In this document: positions 34,738 to 48,067 of the stretch, one piece after another
How the letters are laid out: each line of letters opens with the position of its first letter
How positions within the stretch are numbered: the first letter of the stretch is position 1
From: Eunapius fragilis
Taxonomy: Eukaryota > Porifera > Demospongiae > Spongillida > Spongillidae
Direction of reading: 5' to 3'
NCBI GenBank assembly: GCA_963681505.1
Contig: OY811982.1
Coordinates: forward strand, 4,422,000-4,485,999
Length of the DNA stretch: 64,000 bases
Translations under genes and position numbers: made by a program
Notes under the pieces: model-generated
Told to the model about the DNA's origin: nothing
What the model saw: only the letters and a program-made list of their open reading frames with translations
Database searches by the model: none

Positions 34738-37700
34738 CACATTTAACTTATAAAGAACTACATAATTAATTAATGAAACGCATATTAAAATCACAACATG
34801 TAACATGTTTATTAATTTGAGGAAAGAGCACTAACTAGCAGAACCTTACAGAATTGGATTTGGCTATGTCAATTATAAAAATTCTTCTGAATGCTAATTA
34901 TGCTCGTCATGTAAATAGCATCATTTGTAGATGTCACTGAAACCTAAATTCGTTTATCTCACCGATGATACTCAGGGATTGGAGCATAATCATGAATGCG
35001 GTTATAGGGCACATGGGTGGAAAGTAAAAGAAACCGATTCATTTTCTCACGAATTTTGCATTTTGCTACAGTAATATTTTGCTACAGTAATATTAGAAAA
35101 AAATGAATTTTAAAAAAGGTTTTTTCTTTACTAAGATTTATCCAACTATGATTCGAGACCATAATAAAATATTAAGTTCGAAAATACAATGTTAAATTCA
35201 ATGCTGTTATGTGTTGGTCCTAGGACCACTAACGGTCTAGATCTATGACTTACTGCCTCGAGATTTATTAAGGTTAATGTTTACTTCATCGATGGTGTCG
35301 CGTACTTCAGTATAGAACCGCCTTCACTGTCTTTATATCAAAAAATAAAATATTTGACATTAAAAATTTAAATACATATTGCATGATCTAAGCACAGTAT
35401 GAGCTATTCTATGCCGAATGGCAACAACCTCAAACTATATGGCCATAGCCATAAAGGTTAAATAGATACCAGGTGTTCTTTAAATTTGTGGTCAAACTTT
35501 TCACACTTTATATGCAAATGAAATGAACCTTGTAAGTTATAATAGATTACATGTAACATTTAAATAAGCTAAATGAAATGACCACGTGTACCAAACCTTT
35601 GCACATTAGAAACATAGATAGATAGGCCCACTAGATGAGGAATTACCATGAGAGTGGCACCCATTCGTTGCCATACAACTCAAGCTCTTTGGAGCATTGA
35701 TGTTTGCTAATATTCTCTTAGCCATTGTTGAAATAGCACTTCACACAGAATTGGATCACCTGCATGCTTCAAGTTCATCTTAAGTGAGATCTTGTAATGA
35801 TATAAATGTGCCTGAAAGTGTTTCATGTTGTCCTGTTTAACGGTTAAAATTATGCATTCTAACATATACATGTTGTTATACATATAACCATGTACAAATA
35901 CATATATCATTCAATTGATCACAGTCCAGGGATTAGGATTAGGAACCTGATGATTTGATAATTCCTATAAATCATGAAGAGCTTTGATGAATGTAAACAT
36001 TGTGGTACATAGAATCAAATAAAAAACTTTATGAGGTGCATCTTATGATTGTCAAAATTCCCAGTAGACTTGTATATAATCATTTTGTTCCTGACTTCAA
36101 TCTTCCTTATACATACAACTGTTGCATTCACCAGCCCAAAGATTATCAATACCAAATGCACAACGCTCTACGTCTAGTGACTCTTTGAGTGTCCATACTG
36201 TAATACGGGTGACGTCGTTAATTGCCAGTTATGTTTTTAATTATGGCTTATTAGTCGCCGTTCACAAGGAACGACACGGTTGGCTTACATAAAGATATTA
36301 TATGATATAAAAGCGTTTTGTGATATGCATATTTGGTTTACAAGCTTAAAAAACAATTGTCGCAACAAAATATGATATAGGCGGAGCCAAGGGGGCCAGG
36401 ATTTCAAGCCATACAAAATAGAAGACGAAAACACGTTATGTTTACCCATCGCTGTTATTTCTAAGATCCAGGTGTTTCAAAAGACCTCGCGTTTATGTAG
36501 AAATGCGGGTGCTTATTCAAAGCCACTAGTGACAATAAAGGCACCATTTAACGTACACCTGTAGCTGTTAGTTCTCGCATTCCTTTTTATTAAAAACCAA
36601 AATCACCAGTCATAGCTCTTGTACTTAGGGCTTTTTGGTGCACAAAGGGTGTAACCATGTGACACGGAATGGTTTTCAATTACGTGTGCAGATAAATGTG
36701 CAATATGCGGTGAAAGCCCTGTGCAATTTTTGCATATTAATGTGCACTGTGTGGTCAAAGAGTTAAAACAGCTGTGCATCCACAACTTAAATATGTTTTG
36801 AAGACGTATATATGTAGCATCCAACATGTGAAGCTCATCAATTGCAGCTTTGCTTTAACACTTAGAAGACCCGAGATATTGGGTGAAGGCCCAGCAGACG
36901 ATACCACAAGGATGTACTTGCTTAGATGAGAATGATTTACATGTGCAGACAAAAAACATGATTCAGTATCGCTTAATGTAGCGGTTTATTTTCATCGAGA
37001 AATGAACATGAAAATTTTCTATCACCAAAAGATATGTTGCGACATAATGGTTCAATACTGGATGATCCTGTTTCCCATATCTTTATTGATTAGTTTGCGT
37101 ACTTCTTTCCGTCTTGATGCAATTTCAATTCTATTTGGGACTTTTTCATATCTGTCTTCTGCCAACTTACAAAACAAAGAAGATGGTTCCATTGAGAGAT
37201 TGCTCAGCTACTCTTAACCTTGGTGAAGAATAGGAATGATTCAGCAAAAACTACTACTATGGCAGGGCATGTTTATCACATTCATGCATTGGAATCTTAA
37301 AAGCCAGCTAAGCCTTTCTAAATCCACTAATGGCTTTATAATTACGTTAGAAAGATATTATTCGTGCCCCTTAAATTTCATAACTAATTGAATTTGGTGA
37401 TTGTGAAAACAAAACTATTTTTTTCACAAATTAGACTTAGGTCGCAACCCGTGGATTAAACCCAATCAACGTAGTTTACTATGGGAATTAAAATAGATTC
37501 TGATGTTCATAAATTTGCAGACGAACATTAGTTGGAAGTTTTGCAATTATTGCTTGCCGTTTAGTATGCTTGTCTTTGAAGTACAGAGGTTATAACCTCT
37601 ACTGCTAGCATAAATATCTTGGTCATAGTTCTGCAGAGTACTGAAGTTCCGAGTACTGTTGGAGTACTACAATCAGCGCGTTTAAGGAACAAAGCCTGTA

Positions 37701-40302
37701 GGTTGCCGTACAATCATTCACAGCAAATTTTTCCGTAATAGAGTGAGTTTTAATGTACATTGGCATATGAACGAGAACTATATAGATAACTGGGCAATTG
37801 AAGTTACCCGGCGCCGGTCAAGAGCACACAACCAATATTAGAAATCGTATAAATATTTGTGTGAGCGTGAGGATTCTCTAATTGTGATATTGCAAAGCAG
37901 TGGATGGTCAGAAGTAACATATTCCATACAGAAATCGCTCTTGTATACGTATACTATACAATCTTAATAGGGGTTTGGCCTATACGGAGGAACATTGCTT
38001 TAACTTTCCAAGCACTATGGAATCATACATGTAAATAACAAGGTGTTATTGATATTAATGTGCATAGTACTTTTAACCAAATTGCTATAAATTTTTTAAG
38101 GTGGGGGTCAGAATTATTGAAGACATTCCACAGTAAATTATATTAATAATGAGTACGCCCACATTGTATCCTTCATTACATGTATCATTCCTTAACATAA
38201 TCTATTAAGGTAGAGCAATGCCCCAGATTATATTCCATGCACCGAATAACGTAGATGATATATACATATACAGATGTTTATTATAATACTTCTGTTTGAG
38301 ACTAGGTGGTTTAATTAAGCATAGAATTACCCTTCAATATACAAGCATTTCGCAAAGAACGTGGGTGTGGTTTTTAATTCTTGCTTTATACAACTTGCAT
38401 TTTTTCATGAACCTCAATATAGTCCCAAGAATAAAGCTCATGTAAATCATTAATGTAAGCAATTATTGACTAAATTCTTCACTACTTAAATATATTTATA
38501 TTGTATATTTTTCGGGGTAGATAGAAGAATCAGATCTTATTATGGAATAGATTGGTATGGGCCTTCTTGAATGAGTAACATTGAAGATAGGTTTAATTTG
38601 TTCTCTGACTGTTCAACTCAATCATGCATTTGATCCAAAGCTCATATGTAAAGCTTTTTGTGTCCTTTATTTTACCCAGGTGAGTATATGATTACACTTT
38701 AGTTATGAACTGCCTGACATTGAAGAGTTCAATTTATTTTACAGTGATCATGCATAAGACAAAATGTTTACACTTCTAGTAAAGTAAATTGTTGTCTTTT
38801 ATGTTAACATGCAGTACTACTGTGATTGCTGATAGATATTTATTTCACTATAGGGATACCATATGTGGCATAGCTTGTGCAATCAAATTGCATATTAATT
38901 ATTGCCGGTGATTTAAACGAAAACATTAGTGCTGACGAATATGTGCTGGTACCACAGGACAGGTGCCTAGTCTAAGTATCGCTTGTAAAAAGTTATGAAG
39001 ATTTTTATCCTCTAGGGTATTATATACAATCAAGCATATACCCTAACGTCATGCCATGACTGCATAGTTGGTTCTCAAGAGAGTTGGTTCACAATAGGAG
39101 GCAGGTCTTATCTGTGGACGGCTGTGACACAGTGAATTATCATGAGAATAAATACTGAACCATCGTCAACTTTTTAAACGCGATTCCGTAATGACGGAAC
39201 GTCTACAGTTAGACGAAATTGGTCAAAATCATTCTTACAGACGCTCCTTTAAATTTTCTGAATAATCATCCTGCAAAAACATTCAATGTCTTACTCCACA
39301 ATCCAAAAAGGTTAAGCAACAACAAATTGTTGATCTAATCACAATTCGATTCTTCCTAAACAACATCTGCAATGCTTTTTATGAAAGACAATCAAAGCTT
39401 TACACAATCAATTCTTCCAGAGGTTCATCAACTGTAGGAAGGTCAGGACTATGTGTTTACATACCTTTTATTTGAAGTTGTTACAGTGATAATATTTTTG
39501 TGATGACTGACTGTATGTACTTACATATAATAACGGAAGTGGAAGAGCTCATAAAATTTTTAGCTTCAACATTAAAAATCTTGCAAAATTCATACAAATC
39601 ATCAAAGTTATTCATCGAATTGAGCGACTTTATGTTACATAAAACATTAAGACCATTTTGTGACACTCAAATCTTCACTTATTAGCTTCAATGAACTATT
39701 TGTTTGAGTTGAACTTATTGTTGATCAGTCAGATGACATTCTATCCTTCTAAAACATTTACTTCTTTTTCTTCCAAGAAGGCCCGTACCAATCTATTCCA
39801 TAATCAGAAATGATAATTTCCTTAAAAAGGAGCTGTCTAGACATACCATAAAATTTATACGGAAAAATAATTTTCGCTGAACGTAGTTAGTGATGTCTAA
39901 AATGACGGAAATGGAACAGCTTAATAATTTTTCAACCCTACAATTCAACACTGTTGTTTAGTGAAAGATAATACGATTGAGTAAATAGAACATCATGGCC
40001 TTACCATAACCTCATGTCTACATATTAAACCACTGTGTATACAGGTCGGATAGCACTATCCCGTTCCCAGACCGGTCACCTTCAATTGTGTTTTGAAAAT
40101 AGCTACCAAATGTTGTTACAATCATATCTTAATACTTCAATGTATTTATGGAGATGTATTATTGGTCAAACGTCGATTTGTGTAAATCTAAATGGTACAC
40201 TTTTCCATGGTTATATTTGGACTGATGTATTATTACAAGACTATCAGTCTCGGAACAATGGCAACATCCACTGTTCTACTAACAAGTAGTGGCACAAATA
40301 AA
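34738..40302. other. Arm 1 inner half without recognised genes
   Basis: A+T-rich sequence with only short unassigned frames (35,707-35,910 minus, 36,603-36,952 minus, 37,002-37,217 plus). No domain was recognised and no splice-supported exon found. The arm 2 counterpart is 43,073-48,638. Confidence 0.5.
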
Positions 40303-40370
40303 CTGTATCCTCTTTTGTTCCTTCTGTCTTGTGTTGATACACAAGACAGAAGGAACAAAAGAGGATACAG
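40303..40370. repeat. Perfect 32-bp hairpin, arm 1
   Basis: The arms 40,303-40,334 and 40,339-40,370 are exact complements (CTGTATCCTCTTTTGTTCCT and onward) with a 4-nt loop. The same hairpin is in arm 2 at 43,005-43,072. Confidence 0.95.
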
Positions 40371-40815
40371 ACCATACTAGATTACCGCGTTTCAAGACCC
40401 ACATCCAAGAAACAATTCGCTTCCTAAACGTTACTATTGTAATTGTTAATAGTGCACAATAAAATACAACAATGTCGCACTGAAGAATCACCAGCATCAC
40501 TCGATTTCACCATTGATGAAGATCATCTTTCATGGGATGTATTTCATCTCATAATGAATCAGCACATAACCACTAATAACCCAGCCGGATTTTCTTCTAC
40601 TGGTGATATCGAGGGTATCCGCTTGTAAGCAGACTCTTCTGTTCAAATGATAGCTTACTTCGGATAAAGGATCGCTATATGAGTTGATCTTTCATCAGAG
40701 AAAAAAATGTAACCCAGTTTTGAGTGAACTATTTTTGCCATTTCATTTTTATGTTTAGAAAGTTTATTAGGTGCAAACATTGACGATTCCTGTTCGAAAA
40801 GCAAAATATAGCTTT

Positions 40816-41596
40816 CCAAAGACAAGAACCTAATTATTGTATTCTACTGTTGATAAAGTATTCACAATATAGTGATTTGCTACCCTTTACAATGATTTGC
40901 ATAAAGTGATTCACGTTTTCATGCCATATGATTTTCCATTTCATAGACTTTTCTGGGTCGGGGAGTCTTTAAGCAATGAGCAGGCGCAAATTTGACCATT
41001 AGTGCATTGTCGTTGAGGTCTTTCAATTCCGTAATATTAAATCCATAATATTATTATTACACGAATACATTAATTTAAAACATAAGCACTATAAATAACA
41101 GCAAGTGTTTGATGAGACACATCTGGCCATAATTGCCCTGGCATTCCGATCATGAGGGTGAGGCTGAGGCGACTGTAGATGCCCGACATAACCTCATTCA
41201 GAGGTCGACATAAGTTTATCAATTTACAGCACGTTATCAAACTATTTGAGAGAACTATGTACATGCCACGTGGACCCACCCGCATGCGAACAATAAGACA
41301 ACCACACAAGTCATACTAGTTCTAGTACGCCTAGTTGGAGGTTCAGTGCTTGGTTCAAGCTGGGCCTACACATGGAAAAGTAATAGACGTTATGCATGGA
41401 TTTTTAGGCTGGTTTTTATTTAATCTTAAATGTGGCACATCTGAATACCGAACCATTTTTAATAATGACTTCTAAGGTGTTTTTTGTAAACGTTATATTT
41501 CCGCGACGCTTTATACTAAATTCAAGAAACCTATTGCCCCATCCCTAATGTACATTAACATGCAGTGCAATTTTGATGTTAAACGATCACTCTGTA
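40816..41596. other. 781-bp segment present only in arm 1
   Basis: Absent from arm 2, where the flanks join directly with a 1-2 bp overlap. No terminal repeats or target duplications are visible, so a deletion in arm 2 fits better than an insertion in arm 1. A minus-strand frame at 41,070-41,309 is unidentified. Confidence 0.8.
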
Positions 41597-41870
41597 TTCA
41601 AGGCCTAGTACGGTCCTGGAGGTAATAAGAATCATAACTCCAACTCCGAATATGCCAAATTTTAATTAAGGAAATGGTGTCCAAAAACGCCATATCTTAA
41701 AGGCGATTGTTCAAGTTCAAGAATGGACATACAGTGCAATTTTGATGTTATAGATCCACTCGGCGGGCTGTAGTATCGAGGCCTGATAATACGTCTTGAG
41801 GGTAAAACCAACACCAAATGTATTTCTAATGCAAAATTTTAATTACTTGTAGGACAATGGTGTCCAAACT
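41553..41870 (+). repeat. Diverged tandem repeat near the palindrome centre, ~170-bp period
   Basis: Two units share CAGTGCAATTTTGATGTTA, a GCCT(A/G)(A/G)TA block and GCAAAATTTTAATTA/ATGGTGTCC. A third, inverted copy forms 42,457-42,559. Confidence 0.75.
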
Positions 41871-42456
41871 AATATCATGACCTTCTTTACAGCGATGAGT
41901 AAAGCGAAGCTTAGTGCTTTATTGTATATAAATTTTATAAGTCTACATTCGCGGCACACGTTTATTTCTTAATAACTAATTGGACGGCTAAGTACGATTC
42001 CTTGTAAAAGAAATTATGTAGTCAGTGTTTACATAGAAAAGACGCTTCATAAAAAACAGGTAGACATTGCCAAGTTCGGGTTAGGCTTAAAACAATGGCA
42101 GACTATTCAATCAGAAGTGTACAATTTAAATTTCCTCTCCATCATCACCGTTTGATTCGTTGCCATCATCATGAAGTTCAGATCCCTCATCGAAGTTATA
42201 TTCTAATCCGCTTAAGGCTTCATCTAAAACTTTCTGAGTCGAAGCATCCCCAAACAAGTTTGCTACGATTGCGTTCATCACATGGTCAATGCGCGTACAA
42301 TGGACAGTTAATCACGAGCAAATAAATTTTTTTGTGTAAAGGTGTCGATTTCAATCTCCTTAAGCTTCCATGATTATATCGTGTGACGTCACGTACAAAC
42401 GGGTGTGGCACGTATGTAAATTTATAAAAATCGTTCACTGTTGCATTTAGTTTGAC
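41717..42456. other. Palindrome spacer (740 bp)
   Basis: Unique sequence between the arms. Its first ~150 bp (41,717-41,870) is a diverged direct copy of 41,565-41,695, sharing CAGTGCAATTTTGATGTTA and the AATGGTGTCCAAA end. A small acidic minus-strand frame is annotated separately. Confidence 0.8.
42126..42278 (-). CDS. Small acidic open reading frame (50 aa), unidentified
   Basis: The minus strand from an ATG at 42,278 to a stop at 42,126 encodes a peptide with a strongly acidic tail (SELHDDGNESNGDDGEEI). The frame stays open upstream for about ten more codons, so it could be a terminal exon. It lies wholly in the unique spacer and has no partner in the arms. I recognise no family. Confidence 0.3.
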   Translation of the reverse strand: MNAIVANLFGDASTQKVLDEALSGLEYNFDEGSELHDDGNESNGDDGEEI

Positions 42457-43004
42457 ACTTGAACAATCGCCGTTAAGATATGGCGTTTTTGGACACCATT
42501 TTCGTAATTAAAATTTGGCATATTCGGAGTTACCTCCAGGACCGTACTAGGCCTTGAATAAAGCTATATTTTGCTTTTCGAACAGGAATCGTCAATGTTT
42601 GCACCTAATAAACTTTCTAAACATAAAAATGAAATGGCAAAAATAGTTCACTCAAAACTGGGTTACATTTTTTTCTCTGATGAAAGATCAACTCATATAG
42701 CGATCCTTTATCCGAAGTAAGCTATCATTTGAACAGAAGAGTCTGCTTACAAGCGGATACCCTCGATATCACCAGTAGAAGAAAATCCGGCTGGGTTATT
42801 AGTGGTTATGTGCTGATTCATTATGAGATGAAATACATCCCATGAAAGATGATCTTCATCAATGGTGAAATCGAGTGATGCTGGTGATTCTTCAGTGCGA
42901 CATTGTTGTATTTTATTGTGCACTATTAACAATTACAATAGTAACGTTTAGGAAGCGAATTGTTTCTTGGATGTGGGTCTTGAAACGCGGTAATCTAGTA
43001 TGGT

Positions 43005-43072
43005 CTGTATCCTCTTTTGTTCCTTCTGTCTTGTGTATCAACACAAGACAGAAGGAACAAAAGAGGATACAG
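43005..43072. repeat. Perfect 32-bp hairpin, arm 2
   Basis: Counterpart of 40,303-40,370, also perfect. Confidence 0.95.
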
Positions 43073-46000
43073 TTTACTTGTGCCACTACTTATTAGTAGA
43101 ACAGTGGATGTTGCCATTGTTCCGAGACTGATAGTCTTGTAATAATACATCAGTCCAAATATAACCATGGAAAAGTGTACCATTTAGATTTACACAAATC
43201 GACGTTTGACCAATAATACATCTCCATAAATACATTGAAGTATTAAGATATGATTGTAACAACATTTGGTAGCTATTTTCAAAACACAATTGAAGGTGAC
43301 CGGTCTGGGAACGGGATAGTGCTATCCGACCTGTATACACAGTGGTTTAATATGTAGACATGAGGTTATGGTAAGGCCATGATGTTCTATTTACTCAATC
43401 GTATTATCTTTCACTAAACAACAGTGTTGAATTGTAGGGTTGAAAAATTATTAAGCTGTTCCATTTCCGTCATTTTAGACATCACTAACTGCGTTCAGCG
43501 AAAATTATTTTTCCGTATAAATTTTATGGTATGTCTAGACAGCTCCTTTTTAAGGAAATTATCATTTCTGATTATGGAATAGATTGGTACGGGCCTTCTT
43601 GGAAGAAAAAGAAGTAAATGTTTTAGAAGGATAGAATGTCATCTGACTGATCAACAATAAGTTCAACTCAAACAAATAGTTCATTGAAGCTAATAAGTGA
43701 AGATTTGAGTGTCACAAAATGGTCTTAATGTTTTATGTAACATAAAGTCGCTCAATTCGATGAATAACTTTGATGATTTGTATGAATTTTGCAAGATTTT
43801 TAATGTTGAAGCTAAAAATTTTATGAGCTCTTCCACTTCCGTTATTATATGTAAGTACATACAGTCAGTCATCACAAAAATATTATCACTGTAACAACTT
43901 CAAATAAAAGGTATGTAAACACATAGTCCTGACCTTCCTACAGTTGATGAACCTCTGGAAGAATTGATTGTGTAAAGCTTTGATTGTCTTTCATAAAAAG
44001 CATTGCAGATGTTGTTTAGGAAGAATCGAATTGTGATTAGATCAACAATTTGTTGTTGCTTAACCTTTTTGGATTGTGGAGTAAGACATTGAATGTTTTT
44101 GCAGGATGATTATTCAGAAAATTTAAAGGAGCGTCTGTAAGAATGATTTTGACCAATTTCGTCTAACTGTAGACGTTCCGTCATTACGGAATCGCGTTTA
44201 AAAAGTTGACGATGGTTCAGTATTTATTCTCATGATAATTCACTGTGTCACAGCCGTCCACAGATAAGACCTGCCTCCTATTGTGAACCAACTCTCTTGA
44301 GAACCAACTATGCAGTCATGGCATGACGTTAGGGTATATGCTTGATTGTGTATAATACCCTAGAGGATAAAAATCTTCATAACTTTTTACAAGCGATACT
44401 TAGACTAGGCACCTGTCCTGTGGTACCAGCACATATTCGTCAGCACTAATGTTTTCGTTTAAATCACCGGCAATAATTAATATGCAATTTGATTGCACAA
44501 GCTATGCCACATATGGTATCCCTATAGTGAAATAAATATCTATCAGCAATCACAGTAGTACTGCATGTTAACATAAAAGACAACAATTTACTTTACTAGA
44601 AGTGTAAACATTTTGTCTTATGCATGATCACTGTAAAATAAATTGAACTCTTCAATGTCAGGCAGTTCATAACTAAAGTGTAATCATATACTCACCTGGG
44701 TAAAATAAAGGACACAAAAAGCTTTACATATGAGCTTTGGATCAAATGCATGATTGAGTTGAACAGTCAGAGAACAAATTAAACCTATCTTCAATGTTAC
44801 TCATTCAAGAAGGCCCATACCAATCTATTCCATAATAAGATCTGATTCTTCTATCTACCCCGAAAAATATACAATATAAATATATTTAAGTAGTGAAGAA
44901 TTTAGTCAATAATTGCTTACATTAATGATTTACATGAGCTTTATTCTTGGGACTATATTGAGGTTCATGAAAAAATGCAAGTTGTATAAAGCAAGAATTA
45001 AAAACCACACCCACGTTCTTTGCGAAATGCTTGTATATTGAAGGGTAATTCTATGCTTAATTAAACCACCTAGTCTCAAACAGAAGTATTATAATAAACA
45101 TCTGTATATGTATATATCATCTACGTTATTCGGTGCATGGAATATAATCTGGGGCATTGCTCTACCTTAATAGATTATGTTAAGGAATGATACATGTAAT
45201 GAAGGATACAATGTGGGCGTACTCATTATTAATATAATTTACTGTGGAATGTCTTCAATAATTCTGACCCCCACCTTAAAAAATTTATAGCAATTTGGTT
45301 AAAAGTACTATGCACATTAATATCAATAACACCTTGTTATTTACATGTATGATTCCATAGTGCTTGGAAAGTTAAAGCAATGTTCCTCCGTATAGGCCAA
45401 ACCCCTATTAAGATTGTATAGTATACGTATACAAGAGCGATTTCTGTATGGAATATGTTACTTCTGACCATCCACTGCTTTGCAATATCACAATTAGAGA
45501 ATCCTCACGCTCACACAAATATTTATACGATTTCTAATATTGGTTGTGTGCTCTTGACCGGCGCCGGGTAACTTCAATTGCCCAGTTATCTATATAGTTC
45601 TCGTTCATATGCCAATGTACATTAAAACTCACTCTATTACGGAAAAATTTGCTGTGAATGATTGTACGGCAACCTACAGGCTTTGTTCCTTAAACGCGCT
45701 GATTGTAGTACTCCAACAGTACTCGGAACTTCAGTACTCTGCAGAACTATGACCAAGATATTTATGCTAGCAGTAGAGGTTATAACCTCTGTACTTCAAA
45801 GACAAGCATACTAAACGGCAAGCAATAATTGCAAAACTTCCAACTAATGTTCGTCTGCAAATTTATGAACATCAGAATCTATTTTAATTCCCATAGTAAA
45901 CTACGTTGATTGGGTTTAATCCACGGGTTGCGACCTAAGTCTAATTTGTGAAAAAAATAGTTTTGTTTTCACAATCACCAAATTCAATTAGTTATGAAAT

Positions 46001-48067
46001 TTAAGGGGCACGAATAATATCTTTCTAACGTAATTATAAAGCCATTAGTGGATTTAGAAAGGCTTAGCTGGCTTTTAAGATTCCAATGCATGAATGTGAT
46101 AAACATGCCCTGCCATAGTAGTAGTTTTTGCTGAATCATTCCTATTCTTCACCAAGGTTAAGAGTAGCTGAGCAATCTCTCAATGGAACCATCTTCTTTG
46201 TTTTGTAAGTTGGCAGAAGACAGATATGAAAAAGTCCCAAATAGAATTGAAATTGCATCAAGACGGAAAGAAGTACGCAAACTAATCAATAAAGATATGG
46301 GAAACAGGATCATCCAGTATTGAACCATTATGTCGCAACATATCTTTTGGTGATAGAAAATTTTCATGTTCATTTCTCGATGAAAATAAACCGCTACATT
46401 AAGCGATACTGAATCATGTTTTTTGTCTGCACATGTAAATCATTCTCATCTAAGCAAGTACATCCTTGTGGTATCGTCTGCTGGGCCTTCACCCAATATC
46501 TCGGGTCTTCTAAGTGTTAAAGCAAAGCTGCAATTGATGAGCTTCACATGTTGGATGCTACATATATACGTCTTCAAAACATATTTAAGTTGTGGATGCA
46601 CAGCTGTTTTAACTCTTTGACCACACAGTGCACATTAATATGCAAAAATTGCACAGGGCTTTCACCGCATATTGCACATTTATCTGCACACGTAATTGAA
46701 AACCATTCCGTGTCACATGGTTACACCCTTTGTGCACCAAAAAGCCCTAAGTACAAGAGCTATGACTGGTGATTTTGGTTTTTAATAAAAAGGAATGCGA
46801 GAACTAACAGCTACAGGTGTACGTTAAATGGTGCCTTTATTGTCACTAGTGGCTTTGAATAAGCACCCGCATTTCTACATAAACGCGAGGTCTTTTGAAA
46901 CACCTGGATCTTAGAAATAACAGCGATGGGTAAACATAACGTGTTTTCGTCTTCTATTTTGTATGGCTTGAAATCCTGGCCCCCTTGGCTCCGCCTATAT
47001 CATATTTTGTTGCGACAATTGTTTTTTAAGCTTGTAAACCAAATATGCATATCACAAAACGCTTTTATATCATATAATATCTTTATGTAAGCCAACCGTG
47101 TCGTTCCTTGTGAACGGCGACTAATAAGCCATAATTAAAAACATAACTGGCAATTAACGACGTCACCCGTATTACAGTATGGACACTCAAAGAGTCACTA
47201 GACGTAGAGCGTTGTGCATTTGGTATTGATAATCTTTGGGCTGGTGAATGCAACAGTTGTATGTATAAGGAAGATTGAAGTCAGGAACAAAATGATTATA
47301 TACAAGTCTACTGGGAATTTTGACAATCATAAGATGCACCTCATAAAGTTTTTTATTTGATTCTATGTACCACAATGTTTACATTCATCAAAGCTCTTCA
47401 TGATTTATAGGAATTATCAAATCATCAGGTTCCTAATCCTAATCCCTGGACTGTGATCAATTGAATGATATATGTATTTGTACATGGTTATATGTATAAC
47501 AACATGTATATGTTAGAATGCATAATTTTAACCGTTAAACAGGACAACATGAAACACTTTCAGGCACATTTATATCATTACAAGATCTCACTTAAGATGA
47601 ACTTGAAGCATGCAGGTGATCCAATTCTGTGTGAAGTGCTATTTCAACAATGGCTAAGAGAATATTAGCAAACATCAATGCTCCAAAGAGCTTGAGTTGT
47701 ATGGCAACGAATGGGTGCCACTCTCATGGTAATTCCTCATCTAGTGGGCCTATCTATCTATGTTTCTAATGTGCAAAGGTTTGGTACACGTGGTCATTTC
47801 ATTTAGCTTATTTAAATGTTACATGTAATCTATTATAACTTACAAGGTTCATTTCATTTGCATATAAAGTGTGAAAAGTTTGACCACAAATTTAAAGAAC
47901 ACCTGGTATCTATTTAACCTTTATGGCTATGGCCATATAGTTTGAGGTTGTTGCCATTCGGCATAGAATAGCTCATACTGTGCTTAGATCATGCAATATG
48001 TATTTAAATTTTTAATGTCAAATATTTTTATTTTTTGATATAAAGACAGTGAAGGCGGTTCTATACT

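Larger units (their letters stand above)
26142..41716. repeat. Giant palindrome, arm 1
   Basis: This is the reverse complement of 42,457-58,666. Matching begins at 26,142 (GACATGAAAATCGATTTT) and runs, with scattered SNPs and short indels, to 40,815. It resumes at 41,597-41,716 after a 781-bp segment absent from arm 2. Segment lengths agree closely: 26,142-34,537 is 8,396 bp against 8,393 in arm 2, and 34,738-40,815 is 6,078 bp against 6,079. A 200-N gap interrupts this arm. Confidence 0.95.

Noticed and set aside
42095-42325. 76-codon plus-strand frame in the spacer, His/Arg-rich
   Set aside because: It is antisense to the acidic minus-strand frame and its composition is the mirror of it.
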